DNA of 64,000 nucleotides from an uncultured Desulfobacterium sp. (GCA_900258555.1 LT984854.1:1690860-1754859), one strand, 5' to 3'. Shown: positions 54,096 to 64,000, numbered from the stretch's first letter. Notes: generated by a model from the letters alone, not told the origin. Program-made: numbers and translations.

Positions 54096-54989
54096 CTATT
54101 CTGAACTAACACCCGTGACTCCCGCCTCCTTCTTTTTGTCTTTTACCTTATAAAGGTTCTTGTCAGCCTCAGCGACAAATGCCTCCGGGGTCATACCAGG
54201 TGCATATATGGCATAGCCCATACTTACGCGTTCTCCGCATTTTTCCTTAAAGGCGGTTGAAATACGTCTGTTGATGGTCATGCAGATATATTCGTCTGCA
54301 TCATTTAAGATGATTGCAAATTCGTCTCCTCCATACCTATATCCTGAATCAACGCCCTGACGAATCTGTGCGAGTATGATCTTTCCGAATTTCTGGAGAT
54401 GTTCATCCCCAGCAAGATGTCCATGTGTGTCATTGAATTTCTTAAAATCGTCCAGATCCAAAAGTATCAGTCCTAGTCTATGTCCCTTTCTCTGGGACCT
54501 AATGATCTCATCTTTGAGGCGTGCATAAAAATGTCTTTGATTATAAAGGCCTGTAAGAGAGTCAGTAATCGTAAGTCTTTTTAACTCCTGCCTGATATTT
54601 CTCTCGATAATCGCTCGCCTGATCTTTGCCTCCAGTTCTTCTATACGAAAAGGCTTATTTATAAAATCTGTAGCACCTGCATTTATCACTGAGACATATT
54701 TAAATTCCTCAGAAAATCCAGTCATTACAATGATGCATACTTCAGGGAATTCAGTCTTTGTCCTCTTTGTCAATTCCAGGCCGTCAAGGCCCGGCATCAC
54801 GATATCAGTAACCAAAAAGGTGTATGACATCTTCCTTCTCAATTCGTTTATACCCTCTTCGCCACTGGAAACATGGTAGGCTTTAAAGCCAAGTCGGTTT
54901 AACAGCTCAACGAGAATCTTTCCGAATTCTGTCTCATCATCCACCACAAGGATATTTTCATCGAGATAATTTATGCTTTCTTTTTCCAT
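54096..54989 (-). CDS. Response regulator with GGDEF diguanylate cyclase domain
   Basis: About 297 residues. The REC domain has ILVVDDETEFG, phospho-acceptor Asp in FLVTDIVMPGLDG, and KPF. A GGDEF domain follows (DSLTGLYNQRHFY, RYGGDEFAIIL). The inhibitory RxxD site upstream of GGDEF reads QGVD, so product inhibition may be missing. It would make c-di-GMP when phosphorylated. ATG at 54989 is preferred; GTG at 55007 is in frame. Confidence 0.92.
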   Translation of the reverse strand: MEKESINYLDENILVVDDETEFGKILVELLNRLGFKAYHVSSGEEGINELRRKMSYTFLVTDIVMPGLDGLELTKRTKTEFPEVCIIVMTGFSEEFKYVSVINAGATDFINKPFRIEELEAKIRRAIIERNIRQELKRLTITDSLTGLYNQRHFYARLKDEIIRSQRKGHRLGLILLDLDDFKKFNDTHGHLAGDEHLQKFGKIILAQIRQGVDSGYRYGGDEFAIILNDADEYICMTINRRISTAFKEKCGERVSMGYAIYAPGMTPEAFVAEADKNLYKVKDKKKEAGVTGVSSE

Positions 54990-55047
54990 GAGATCCAGGC
55001 CTTTCACCTCGGAATTATGGCAATTTTAAATAAGGAAATAGATGTGT

Positions 55048-56343
55048 TCACCCAGAAAGAGAATTTGAAGTACAGCTATCAATTAATACATTAACTAATT
55101 CACCTATTTTTTTATTATTGCTTATAAAATTAACAATCTTGTTTGTGCTGGTTCGACCGGTCAACTGACCGCCTTTCTTGCTTTGGCCCTCAACAAGAAC
55201 TTGGACATGTCGGCCGATAAGGTCTTGGTTTTTTTCCAGGGTTATTTGTCTTTGAATCTTCTGAAGGACTTCCAAACGATGGATCTTAAGTGATTCGCTT
55301 ACTTTGTTTTGCATCTTTGCAGCCAGTGTACCTTTTCTGTCGGAATACTTAAAGGAAAAAAGGTTATCGAATCTGACCTTTCTAATAAGATCAAGGGTCT
55401 GCTCAAAATCCGCCTCGGATTCTCCGGGAAACCCGACCATAACATCACTGGTAATTGCAATATCGTGATCAGCCTCTCGTAATTTTTCAGAAAGAATTAT
55501 GTATTGGTCCCTTGAATATCCCCTCCTCATACTCTTTAAAATTGCATCTGAACCGGCCTGAAACGGCAAATGGATGTGAGAGCAGAGTTTATCTATACTC
55601 GCAAAACACTGAATAACATCCTTGGATAGATGCTTTGGGTGAGATGTGGTGAATCTTATCCTCAAAAGACCATCAAGCCCAGCGATTTCGTTTAGAAGGG
55701 AAACAAAATTACAATCATTCCAATGGTAGGATATCACATTCTGACCCAGCAGAGTTATTTCCTTAACACCATCGGCAATAAGGTTACTGGCCTCCGCAAT
55801 TATATCGGCAGGTGGACGGGATACCTCGCGGCCACGCACATATGGGACGATACAGTAACTGCAAAAATTATTACACCCCTCGGTAACTGAAATGAAGGCC
55901 GAAACTTTATCCCTGAAATATCCCTTGCAGTGAATTGGGCTGGCGGGTAAAGAATTAAGATCTGTTGCGACGATCTTTTTTCCGTCATAGATAATTTTTT
56001 CCAAGAATTCGGGAAACTTTTCGAGTTGTCTTGGGCCCATTACAAGATCAAGCATCGGAAATCTTTTTATCAGACGAGACCCTTCCTGTTGTGCTATGCA
56101 CCCGACAATGCCCAAGATTAGATCAGGCCTTTTATTCTTAAAGGCGGCCATTCGGCCAAGGAAGCTAACCGCCTTTTGTTCCGGTTTTGCCCTGACTGCG
56201 CATGTGTTGATAAGAATGATATCCGCTATGGCAGGATCATTGACAGGAATGCATCCCTTTGTTATCAAAGAGCGCGCCAGACAGTCGGAATCATATTCAT
56301 TCATCTGGCAGCCCATGGTCTTTATATAAAAGGATCGAGACAT
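55048..56343 (-). CDS. miaB: tRNA-2-methylthio-N6-dimethylallyladenosine synthase MiaB
   Basis: 431 residues. An MTTase domain (KTMGCQMNEYDSD) precedes the radical SAM motif CNNFCSYC and a C-terminal TRAM domain. It adds the methylthio group to A37 of tRNAs. Its start overlaps the stop of the DUF4911 gene by one base (TAATG). Confidence 0.97.
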   Translation of the reverse strand: MSRSFYIKTMGCQMNEYDSDCLARSLITKGCIPVNDPAIADIILINTCAVRAKPEQKAVSFLGRMAAFKNKRPDLILGIVGCIAQQEGSRLIKRFPMLDLVMGPRQLEKFPEFLEKIIYDGKKIVATDLNSLPASPIHCKGYFRDKVSAFISVTEGCNNFCSYCIVPYVRGREVSRPPADIIAEASNLIADGVKEITLLGQNVISYHWNDCNFVSLLNEIAGLDGLLRIRFTTSHPKHLSKDVIQCFASIDKLCSHIHLPFQAGSDAILKSMRRGYSRDQYIILSEKLREADHDIAITSDVMVGFPGESEADFEQTLDLIRKVRFDNLFSFKYSDRKGTLAAKMQNKVSESLKIHRLEVLQKIQRQITLEKNQDLIGRHVQVLVEGQSKKGGQLTGRTSTNKIVNFISNNKKIGELVNVLIDSCTSNSLSG

Positions 56344-56582
56344 TATAATTCAGTTATAGATAACCCCTCATTGCTTCGAAGCGAATCAAGCAATCCGAAA
56401 ATAATTTCCTCACAACCAGGGGCAATCGCAACCTCGACGCGAGCGTCATATTGATCTATGGTACTTACCACGGCCATGCCGTCATAGGATTCAAGGGTTG
56501 TTCTCAGATAGGCTATGTCTTTTCTATCCACACGGTACAGCCTCCTGATGGTCCTGGCTATTTCACATGCATGTTGCTTCAT
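56343..56582 (-). CDS. DUF4911-domain protein
   Basis: 79 residues from ATG at 56582, coupled to nadK by an ATGA overlap and to miaB by TAATG. The sequence RRLYRVDRKDIAYLRTTLES and IAPGCEEIIFGLLDSL resembles DUF4911. Function unknown. Its fixed place before miaB suggests a tRNA-modification or radical SAM-related helper. Confidence 0.75.
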   Translation of the reverse strand: MKQHACEIARTIRRLYRVDRKDIAYLRTTLESYDGMAVVSTIDQYDARVEVAIAPGCEEIIFGLLDSLRSNEGLSITEL

Positions 56583-57454
56583 TTGCTGTATGTCGCACCG
56601 CCCCACATCAGTTTGTTTCTTAGTAGCTTGAAATAGCTGTGGTCAGGAGGGGTGAGAAGCTTTATTTTTTCATAAGACTTGGAGATGATCAATTCGTCAC
56701 CGTAATAAAAATCAAATCCGACCTGCCCGTCAAATGTCAGTATCGCCCTTTCCTTGGTGGGCTTGCCCATCCTGATCCTGATAACCGCGGTGTCAGGTAT
56801 GATGATCGGCCTGTTGGTCAGGGTAAAGGGACATATTGGAGTCAGAACGAATGTTTCCATGGTGGGGTATAGTATCGGTCCACCTGCAGATAAATTATAT
56901 GCAGTGGAGCCGGTCGGCGTGGCTGTAATAAGACCATCCGCCCTGAAGGTTGTAAGGAACTCGTCGTTGATGGTGACATCAAGGTCTATAATTCTGGCGA
57001 GGGTCCTTTTGTTGATTACCACATCATTTAAGACATGAAATCGGATTATCTCTTCTCCATTCCTCATAACCCTGTTTTCCAGCATTACCCTGTATTCAAC
57101 CTGCAACCGTTCTTCTATCATCATCTCTATTATGGGGTAAAGGCGCTCCAGGGGTATGCCCGTAAGAAAACCCAGGCCGCCCAGGTTTACACCCAATATT
57201 GGCAGGCCATATCGGCCAAGCATGCGTGCAGCACCAAGCATGGTGCCGTCACCGCCAAGCACGACAACCCAGTTGACTGTATTTGGAATAGCGGATAACT
57301 TATGCCTGGATATGTTGACTAATGCCTCAGCCTCCATTTCTTCTGCAAAGGGCTCGATGCCCCTGGCGCTGAACCAGTCAGAAAGCCTGCTTGCCTCGGA
57401 CCTTGCCGGTTCGTAATCGTGTTTATAAATGATTCCAACTGATTGGCCGGACAT
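56579..57454 (-). CDS. nadK: NAD kinase
   Basis: About 291 residues. VVLGGDGTMLGAAR carries the GGDG motif, and TPTGSTAYNLSAGGPI is the NE/D loop. It phosphorylates NAD to NADP. AGGAGG precedes ATG at 57454; a longer reading to 57484 is not needed. First gene of the nadK-DUF4911-miaB operon. Confidence 0.96.
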   Translation of the reverse strand: MSGQSVGIIYKHDYEPARSEASRLSDWFSARGIEPFAEEMEAEALVNISRHKLSAIPNTVNWVVVLGGDGTMLGAARMLGRYGLPILGVNLGGLGFLTGIPLERLYPIIEMMIEERLQVEYRVMLENRVMRNGEEIIRFHVLNDVVINKRTLARIIDLDVTINDEFLTTFRADGLITATPTGSTAYNLSAGGPILYPTMETFVLTPICPFTLTNRPIIIPDTAVIRIRMGKPTKERAILTFDGQVGFDFYYGDELIISKSYEKIKLLTPPDHSYFKLLRNKLMWGGATYSK

Positions 57455-57501
57455 AAAACCGATCCTCCTATGGGGTTTCAGCAACCTGATTTGAACCGCA
57501 G

Positions 57502-57591
57502 AATATCGAACAAGGAATGTCGAATGTCGAAGTAGTGAATCGCCTTTTCTTAAGTCCTAATTTCTGCATTCGTAATTCCTTGTTCGATATT
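57502..57591. repeat. 90-base imperfect hairpin repeat
   Basis: AATATCGAACAAGGAAT (57502-57518) and ATTCCTTGTTCGATATT (57575-57591) are perfect 17-base inverted arms. Two bases inside, CGAATG pairs with CATTCG. It fills the nadK-ade gap. The phrase resembles an interspersed palindromic repeat I recall from Desulfobacterales and other genomes, perhaps MITE-like. Confidence 0.65.
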
Positions 57592-57614
57592 GGATATTCC
57601 CTATCATCCTTGAG

Positions 57615-59378
57615 CTAATATCTAACAGTTAATGGCTGATCGCTCAACTTAGAAGTAAACAATGGAACGATTTCAAACCTATTTACATCCACCAATCCCA
57701 TATCGGTCAATTTTAATTCCGGTATAACCGGGAGTGCAAGAAAAGATAGGGCCATAAAAGGTTTTTTAATAACACAGCCTAAGTTTGATGCAGCCAATTC
57801 AACAGACTTCAATTGACGGGAAAGTACATCTATAGGTTGAACAGACATGAGCCCTGCAACTTCCAAGGGTGCCTTTGCGATAATATTTTCTCCAGAAACC
57901 ACCACAAGCCCTCCGCTCATTAGCCTTACCGCATCTATTGCAGTAAGGATATCCTTGTCGCATATTCCTGCTGCTATCACATTGTGTGAGTCATGTGAAA
58001 CGGATGAAGCAATAGCCCCGTTTTTCAGGCCAAGGCCCCGGACCAGGCCAAGTCCGATACGGCCGCTTCCTCTATGCCGTTCCACCACACAAAGCTTAAT
58101 GGTGTCTGAGGCTGTATCAGATACCACAAAACCATTATCAGATTTTACATTATCAAAAACCATTTTTGTAATGATCTGTCCCGGGATAATTTCAATTATC
58201 CTCGCCTTTTCGCCTTGATGGGGGATTAAGAGACTATCCCGGTTGAGCGGAGCGATATTCAGAGTTGATGAAGAAAAAGGCGATATCCTGTTTGATTTGG
58301 GGAAACTTACTAAACGTCCATCCTCTACTAGCGTTATACCGTTTTTGTATACAGAAATTACGTTAAAGCCATCGAGGCTATCCAAAACGACCATATCGGC
58401 GCGACGGCCTGGCGCAACAGCTCCCCTGTCATATAGGCCAAAATATTCAGCCGGGTTTCTGGTCACCATTTGAACAGCGGTGACAGGATCAAGGCCAAGC
58501 AAAAGGGCCTTTTTGACAATGGCGTCAAGATGCCCGGAGTTTAGGATGTCTTCAGCGGACAGATCGTCAGAGACAAAACAGCAGCGGTTGGAGGTTCGAT
58601 GGTTGATTACAGGCATCAACTCTTCAAGGTTCTTTGCGCTTGATCCCTCTCTGATCATAAGCATCATGCCGCCTTGAATCTTTTCTATCGCCTCTGAGCG
58701 GTCGGAGGTCTCATGATCAGAACGAATCTGCGCAGTCATGTATGCCTGAAGTTCATGGCCTTTCAATGACGGACAATGACCGTCAATGATCATTCCTCTA
58801 AAATGATATATCTTCTTAAGTACCTCTTCATCGCATGAAAGAATACCTGAAAAATTCATCATCTCGGCCAAACCCAGGATTCTTGGTTCATTTTTAAACT
58901 TCAAAAGATCAGCCGTGTTCAACTCAGCACCAGATGTTTCAAGGCCGGTTGCCGGCACACAGGAAGGGGCCATGAAGAAAAAATCAAATGGTAGATCGGC
59001 GCTTTGTTCAAGCATCATCCTGACTCCTTCAAGGCCGGCAACATTTGCAATCTCATGCGGGTCTGATACAATGGCGGTTGTGCCGTGAACCAGTAAGGCA
59101 GCAGCAAGATTATGGGGCAGGAGCATGGTGCTTTCAATATGAAGATGTCCATCAATCATACCTGGAATAATATATCTTCCACTGACGTCAATCTCTTCAT
59201 TTCCGGCATATTCAGGTCCAACGCCTACAATAACCCCCTCACAAACTGCCACATCGCATCTTTGAAACACGCCTGAAAACAAATTAATCACTGACCCGTT
59301 TTTCAGGACAAGGTCTGAAACGACCTCCTTTCTTGCAGCGCGTATCCTCCTTTTTTGCAATTCTAAATCTGAGTTCAT
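57615..59378 (-). CDS. ade: Adenine deaminase
   Basis: 587 residues. The amidohydrolase metal motif is GMIDGHLHIESTML, and SDPHEIANVAG and DDLSAEDIL follow. It converts adenine to hypoxanthine in purine salvage. The close purine genes guaA and guaB lie 3 kb upstream on the same strand. Confidence 0.94.
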   Translation of the reverse strand: MNSDLELQKRRIRAARKEVVSDLVLKNGSVINLFSGVFQRCDVAVCEGVIVGVGPEYAGNEEIDVSGRYIIPGMIDGHLHIESTMLLPHNLAAALLVHGTTAIVSDPHEIANVAGLEGVRMMLEQSADLPFDFFFMAPSCVPATGLETSGAELNTADLLKFKNEPRILGLAEMMNFSGILSCDEEVLKKIYHFRGMIIDGHCPSLKGHELQAYMTAQIRSDHETSDRSEAIEKIQGGMMLMIREGSSAKNLEELMPVINHRTSNRCCFVSDDLSAEDILNSGHLDAIVKKALLLGLDPVTAVQMVTRNPAEYFGLYDRGAVAPGRRADMVVLDSLDGFNVISVYKNGITLVEDGRLVSFPKSNRISPFSSSTLNIAPLNRDSLLIPHQGEKARIIEIIPGQIITKMVFDNVKSDNGFVVSDTASDTIKLCVVERHRGSGRIGLGLVRGLGLKNGAIASSVSHDSHNVIAAGICDKDILTAIDAVRLMSGGLVVVSGENIIAKAPLEVAGLMSVQPIDVLSRQLKSVELAASNLGCVIKKPFMALSFLALPVIPELKLTDMGLVDVNRFEIVPLFTSKLSDQPLTVRY

Positions 59379-59388
59379 GGTTAATATA

Positions 59389-60003
59389 TTATCGCGCTGT
59401 TCTGCCTATAACAGCCCACTGTTCAATATTGGAGGATGATGTATCAACCAAAATGTGAATGATGTTAAGGTTAGGATAAAGGATTTTAAGGTCGTCTATA
59501 TCAACCTTTTCAAATCTCTTTTCATTATTCAAGTAAGCCTGTTCTGTTATGGCGTTGGATGTATATTTTTCTATGCTCCTTCTTGCGATCCGCTCAAGGC
59601 AGACATCTTTTGGGCACTGTGTTTGGTGGATGACGAGTGTCATTCCATGCCTTGCGGCTATTTCAGCAGCTCGACGCCGCAAATCCTGTGTTATAAAGGT
59701 TGCATCCAGAATAACCGCTTCTTGTCTTTTGGCCGACTCCCCTGCCCTTCTGAACATTTCATCGTAAACGATTATTCTTTTATCCATACTGGATGCGACC
59801 TTTTCATCAAAGATATCTTCATCCTTCAGGACATCAAGTCTTATCATATCAGAGCTTAATATCTTAAAGCCTTTTATTTCCGCTATCAACTGGGCTATCC
59901 CTGTTTTGCCGGATGCGGGAAGTCCACATGATATCAAGATCACTTTATTATCCAATTCCCTTTTTATAAAATCTTTAAGGGATTCTCTCATGATAACATT
60001 CAT
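59389..60003 (-). CDS. P-loop kinase-like ATPase (COG0645 type)
   Basis: 204 residues. The Walker A is GLPASGKT, and a lid-like RIARRS segment and ILDATFITQDLRRRA follow. Proteins of this type are often fused behind an APH-like domain. Here the APH-like gene lies upstream on the same strand as a separate gene. Substrate unknown. Start at 60003 or the ATG four codons later. Confidence 0.78.
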   Translation of the reverse strand: MNVIMRESLKDFIKRELDNKVILISCGLPASGKTGIAQLIAEIKGFKILSSDMIRLDVLKDEDIFDEKVASSMDKRIIVYDEMFRRAGESAKRQEAVILDATFITQDLRRRAAEIAARHGMTLVIHQTQCPKDVCLERIARRSIEKYTSNAITEQAYLNNEKRFEKVDIDDLKILYPNLNIIHILVDTSSSNIEQWAVIGRTAR

Positions 60004-60046
60004 TTTCTATCATTAAGCTGATAGCTAAAAACCAATAGCTGACTGC

Positions 60047-61057
60047 TCATCTTATGTATGAATAAGCAAGCCCGAAATATTTTCCTGCGGTTTGTACAAT
60101 TTCATCTTTTTTCTTCGCGCCGATGGCCTGATCATCCAACTGGAAGCTGTTCACCTTTCCCCTGACAAACGCCCTGTATATTTTATAAAAATTAAGGAGG
60201 GATTCCACATCACCTTCACCTGCAAGTCTCTTATAATTATTCCACAGGACATCAGAATATCTATAACCTCCATAGTATTCCAGATCCATAAGAAGGAAGG
60301 CGATATCAGCCAGTGTATCACTGTAACGAAATCTTTCATTAAACTCTATACAATCAATTATAGAGAGTTTTTCTGTAAAACAAATATGTTCCATGTGGAG
60401 ATCACCATGGCAGTCCCTGATCTTGCCATCACTGATCCTCTTTGCAAAAAGCGCCTGGTTTGTCTTGTAGAAATCTGCTGTCCACTTGTTTATGGCGTCA
60501 AACTCATTTTGTTTGATTGTAATACCAATGTATTTCCTTACCTGGTCGAAATTTTCATCTGTGTTTACCTTAAAGCTCTCGGACTTGCCGAATTGATCTA
60601 TCTGAGGGTTTCTTTCAGCATTTCGGTGAAAACCGGCCAATACCCTGGCTATTTCTTCAATATGCTCATTGGTCAATTCACCCCTGCTGAAGACGGATTT
60701 CATCAGCCTTTCATCCGGGATGCGTCTCATCTTTACAGCATATTCCACCACATCTCCATTTCCTGATTTAAGCGTATGCCTGCGACCATCAAACAGTACA
60801 GGCAAGACCCCAAGATAGATGTCCTGAGAAAGCCTTTTATTTAATTCCACTTCCCGATTGCAATAAAACAGTCTCTTTTCGAGTGTTGAAAAATCAAGGA
60901 AGCCAAAATTGACAGGCTTTTTGATCTTATAAACAAACTCATCGGCTATAATGACATTAGAGATATGGGTTTGTACCAATGATGTCTTTGTAGTCATATC
61001 TGGTAATGATGAAGGATCTTGCAGGTCATCAACAATAGAGTTCATAAGTAGAATCAT
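60047..61057 (-). CDS. APH-like phosphotransferase (COG2187 type)
   Basis: 336 residues. CHGDLHMEHICF is the Brenner-type catalytic motif and IDCIEFNERFRYSD carries the metal-binding Asp. ADEFVYKIKKPVNFGFLDFS is characteristic of the COG2187 family. In many bacteria it is joined to the P-loop ATPase into one bifunctional protein. Here a 43-base gap separates the two genes. Not evidence of antibiotic resistance. Starts at 61057 or ATG at 61045. Confidence 0.8.
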   Translation of the reverse strand: MILLMNSIVDDLQDPSSLPDMTTKTSLVQTHISNVIIADEFVYKIKKPVNFGFLDFSTLEKRLFYCNREVELNKRLSQDIYLGVLPVLFDGRRHTLKSGNGDVVEYAVKMRRIPDERLMKSVFSRGELTNEHIEEIARVLAGFHRNAERNPQIDQFGKSESFKVNTDENFDQVRKYIGITIKQNEFDAINKWTADFYKTNQALFAKRISDGKIRDCHGDLHMEHICFTEKLSIIDCIEFNERFRYSDTLADIAFLLMDLEYYGGYRYSDVLWNNYKRLAGEGDVESLLNFYKIYRAFVRGKVNSFQLDDQAIGAKKKDEIVQTAGKYFGLAYSYIR

Positions 61058-61107
61058 TCAATAGTTAATTAATTTATTTAATGTTTAACTTTATTAAAAA
61101 TCAATAT

Positions 61108-61989
61108 CTATTTAATTTGAAAATTGAATTGAACTGCAACATAAGCCGGTACCTCGACTGTTCCTATTGATACAGGTTGCTGATGACAGTCTGAACCACC
61201 AGTGACTATGAGGCCGTTATGTTTGGCAAATCGCTCATATGCTGCAGCTGTTTGCATGTCATGATTCGGGTGCCAGCACTCGATGCCGTCCAGATAGGGC
61301 AGCATTTTATCTCTGATTATCTGTTGTTGTTCATTGATGCTTTTCGTAAAGGCGGCCAGAGATGTCCCCTTGATATTATTAGGATGGGCGAAGACCAGTT
61401 TGCCTCCGGCTGACCTGATCAGTTCCGATGCCTCTTCCAGTGAAACAGGCATCTTTGGAACGTTACACTTAACGAGGTATCTGTCAAAGGCGGTCTGTCT
61501 GTCGGGAACGATCCCCTTTGTCACCATGTAGTTGGCAATGTGGGGTCGGCCAAAGGATCCGTCCACCGTCTCCTCAATTGCAGCCAAGTCTTTATGGGTG
61601 AATGGTTCGATATGGTTGGTTATCAACTCATGGTTGATCTTTTCCAGAATCTGCTCGGCCCTCTTTTTCCTGAAATTCCTCAGTTCATGGAGCTTTCTGT
61701 TTAAGGCTTGGTTATAAATGTCATACTGGTATCCAAGCATATCAAGGGATATCGGCCTTGAATTCAGATATTGAGGGTGAGAAAAAGAGATATTTAATTC
61801 AACTCCTGTAAGATATGCAATACCATGCTCAAAGGCCAATTCACGTGCTGTTTCCTGGCAGTCAATAGAATCATGGTCTGTAATGGAAATTAAAGAAATC
61901 TGTCTGCTGACGGCCTCGTTAAAGATTTCCATCAAAGGCATCTTTCCATCTGAACAGTCTCTGGAATGAATGTGCAGGTCAATTTTCAT
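61108..61989 (-). CDS. PHP-domain phosphoesterase (YciV / RNase AM-like)
   Basis: 293 residues. DLHIHSRDCSDG and SITDHDSID are metal-binding motifs, followed by GVELNISF, GKLVFAHPNN and a final GGSDCHQ. The length matches YciV/RNase AM, which trims 5' ends of 23S, 16S and 5S rRNA. Identity with that enzyme is inferred from family and length only. Confidence 0.85.
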   Translation of the reverse strand: MKIDLHIHSRDCSDGKMPLMEIFNEAVSRQISLISITDHDSIDCQETARELAFEHGIAYLTGVELNISFSHPQYLNSRPISLDMLGYQYDIYNQALNRKLHELRNFRKKRAEQILEKINHELITNHIEPFTHKDLAAIEETVDGSFGRPHIANYMVTKGIVPDRQTAFDRYLVKCNVPKMPVSLEEASELIRSAGGKLVFAHPNNIKGTSLAAFTKSINEQQQIIRDKMLPYLDGIECWHPNHDMQTAAAYERFAKHNGLIVTGGSDCHQQPVSIGTVEVPAYVAVQFNFQIK

Positions 61990-62047
61990 GTAAAATGATC
62001 TTCTACCCCCAATTCAACATTAAACATTCAAAATTCAACACTAGGTT

Positions 62048-63604
62048 CTATTCCCATTCAATGGTGCTTGGCGGTTTGGAAGATATGTCATATACAACAC
62101 GGTTAACGCCCTTGACAGTGTTGATGATCCTGTTGGAGATCCTTCCTAGAACATCATATGGAAGCTTGGACCAGTCCGCAGTCATCGCATCCAGACTGTC
62201 AACCACCCTGACAGCGATCACATTATCATATGTCCTTTCATCACCCATTACGCCAACTGTTCGCACCGGGAGAAGAACAGCAAAAGACTGCCAAACCTTT
62301 TCGTAAAATCCGGCCTTTGTTATTTCATCCAACACAATGACATCAGAATTTCTCAATATCTCGAGTCTATCCGGGGTGACCTCCCCTAAGATCCTCACCG
62401 CCAGACCAGGACCTGGAAAAGGTTGCCTCATCACCAGTTCTTGTGGCAACCCCAATTGTCTGCCGACCTCTCTGACCTCATCTTTAAAAAGCTCTCTAAG
62501 GGGTTCAATCAGTTCAAGCTTCATCACCTCAGGCAGTCCACCGACATTGTGGTGGCTTTTTATGGTTGCAGAAGGACCTTTAAAGGAGACACTTTCGATT
62601 ACGTCCGGATACAATGTTCCCTGTGCAAGGTATTTTGCCTTACCCAATACCTTCGCCTTCGATTCAAAGACAGAAATAAACTCTCTTCCTATTATTTTTC
62701 TTTTTTCCTCCGGATCTGTAACACCCTTTAAGCGCTTCAAAAAATGCTCTGCTGCATCAACGAGGTGCAAATCCATTCCGTAGTGATTCCTAAAAACTTC
62801 CATAACCTCCAGGGCCTCACCCTTCCTCAGCAGACCATTGTCAACAAGGATGCAGGAAAGCCTGTCTTTAATTGCCCTGTGTAATAGTACGGCGGTTACA
62901 GATGAGTCCACTCCTCCTGACAGTCCGCAGATCACCCTTTCATTTCCAATGGTTTCTCTCATGGAACGAATAGTCCTCTCTATAAAGGATGACATTGTCC
63001 ATGTCGGCTCACACCCGCATATCCTGAATAGAAAATTTCTCAAGATTTTCGTACCGTCTGGGGTGTGTGCGACTTCAGGATGAAACTGTACCCCAAAAAA
63101 TCGCTTTGAACTGTCAACCATCGCTGCCACAGGGCAGTTTTTGCTGCTGGCCAGGGCAACAAATCCATTTGGCATGCGGTCAATCCTGTCGCCGTGGCTC
63201 ATCCACACTGTATATCTCTTATTGCCTTCAAGTCCTTTAAAAATAGCTTCATCCGCATTGACGCGGATTTTTGTATTCCCATACTCACGTTCCGCTGCCT
63301 TTTCAACTATCCCTCCAAGGGCATGGGTAATGAACTGCATGCCATAGCATATCCCCAAAATCGGCACTCCAAGGTTAAATATCCCTTTGTCCGCCATTGG
63401 CGCATCCTTATCATATATGCTGGCAGGACCACCTGAAAGTACAATGCCCTTGGCGCCGAATGCCTTTATCTTTTTGATACCCATATTGCACGGATGGATC
63501 TCACAATAGACATTCGCTTCGCGGACCCTCCTTGCAATCAGTTGAGTATATTGCGAACCAAAATCCAGAATAAGAAGCTTTTGTCTGTAAAGATTGGTTT
63601 TCAT
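62048..63604 (-). CDS. guaA: GMP synthase (glutamine-hydrolysing)
   Basis: 518 residues. The class I glutaminase domain has LGICYGMQF with the catalytic Cys, and FHPEVAHT. The ATP-pyrophosphatase motif is [12 protein letters not shown], and the C-terminal dimerisation domain ends in [12 protein letters not shown]. It aminates XMP. It follows guaB by 6 bases. Confidence 0.98.
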   Translation of the reverse strand: MKTNLYRQKLLILDFGSQYTQLIARRVREANVYCEIHPCNMGIKKIKAFGAKGIVLSGGPASIYDKDAPMADKGIFNLGVPILGICYGMQFITHALGGIVEKAAEREYGNTKIRVNADEAIFKGLEGNKRYTVWMSHGDRIDRMPNGFVALASSKNCPVAAMVDSSKRFFGVQFHPEVAHTPDGTKILRNFLFRICGCEPTWTMSSFIERTIRSMRETIGNERVICGLSGGVDSSVTAVLLHRAIKDRLSCILVDNGLLRKGEALEVMEVFRNHYGMDLHLVDAAEHFLKRLKGVTDPEEKRKIIGREFISVFESKAKVLGKAKYLAQGTLYPDVIESVSFKGPSATIKSHHNVGGLPEVMKLELIEPLRELFKDEVREVGRQLGLPQELVMRQPFPGPGLAVRILGEVTPDRLEILRNSDVIVLDEITKAGFYEKVWQSFAVLLPVRTVGVMGDERTYDNVIAVRVVDSLDAMTADWSKLPYDVLGRISNRIINTVKGVNRVVYDISSKPPSTIEWE

Positions 63605-63610
63605 TACATG

Positions 63611-64000
<390 letters not shown>

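Noticed and set aside
60047-61057. Aminoglycoside resistance gene
   Set aside because: Brenner motif is shared by many APH-fold kinases; the rest matches the COG2187 family, not resistance enzymes.
61990-62047. Short repeat of AAC/TTC-rich words before guaA stop
   Set aside because: Low-complexity sequence with no dyad or clear unit; not reported as a repeat family.

Overview
The window reads as chromosome from a strictly anaerobic, sulfate-reducer-like deltaproteobacterium (Desulfobacterota, probably Desulfobacterales). That placement is an inference. It rests on a MOP-type aldehyde oxidoreductase with an accessory gene set recalled from Desulfovibrio (DVU1553-DVU1559), a selenocysteine formate dehydrogenase, CCG-domain/iron-sulfur oxidoreductases, a multi-PAS kinase and low-to-moderate GC. 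Most of the window is ordinary core chromosome packed in short operons. The accessory interest is concentrated in the first 19 kb.

Layout. 1-1100: a truncated minus-strand gene with an operator-like palindrome, an attC-like site and a GC-rich methyltransferase that looks acquired. 1273-4877: a fumarate-reductase-like flavoprotein and a dynamin-like membrane GTPase. 5028-14269 (minus): a seven-gene operon, first gene to last: molybdenum aldehyde oxidoreductase, dicluster/CCG oxidoreductase, small zinc-ribbon-like redox protein, methyltransferase, C-GCAxxG-C-C protein, radical SAM protein, PaaK-like ligase. 14270-15183: a long divergent regulatory region. 15184-18996 (plus): a NuoG/HoxU-like iron-sulfur protein, a short-chain alcohol dehydrogenase and a formate dehydrogenase read through an in-frame UGA with a clear SECIS hairpin.

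19032-32559 holds era, an Elp3-like radical SAM gene and rnc (minus); pyrR, a hypothetical gene, a YjbQ protein and a signalling-domain-less chemoreceptor (plus); carB (minus); then a metallo-beta-lactamase-fold hydrolase, a cereblon-type CULT protein, a Lon-like protease and a bifunctional nuclease (plus). 32624-40369: a LUD protein, a structured gene-poor stretch ending in a 53-residue ORF, a lytic transglycosylase, then glnD, glnB and a PAS histidine kinase (minus).

40746-53714 (plus): a cyclophilin-FKBP fusion, a HAD phosphatase, the rplU-rpmA-obgE-proB-proA-nadD-rsfS run, an M48 peptidase with TPRs, a TerC protein, a PagL-like deacylase, murI, a CBS-ACT protein, a NifU-C protein and 3-hydroxyacyl-CoA dehydrogenase. 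53818-64000 (minus): a 29-residue AURKAIP1/COX24 protein, a REC-GGDEF protein, miaB with DUF4911 and nadK, adenine deaminase, a kinase pair, a PHP protein, and guaA with the end of guaB.

How the genes work together. The two redox blocks that diverge from 14270-15183 could form one pathway: an alcohol dehydrogenase makes an aldehyde, the Mo-hydroxylase oxidises it, and the Mo/W-selenium formate dehydrogenase shares the cofactor supply. This is inference only. No sulfate-reduction gene, tRNA, rRNA, CRISPR array, prophage or intact insertion sequence was seen.
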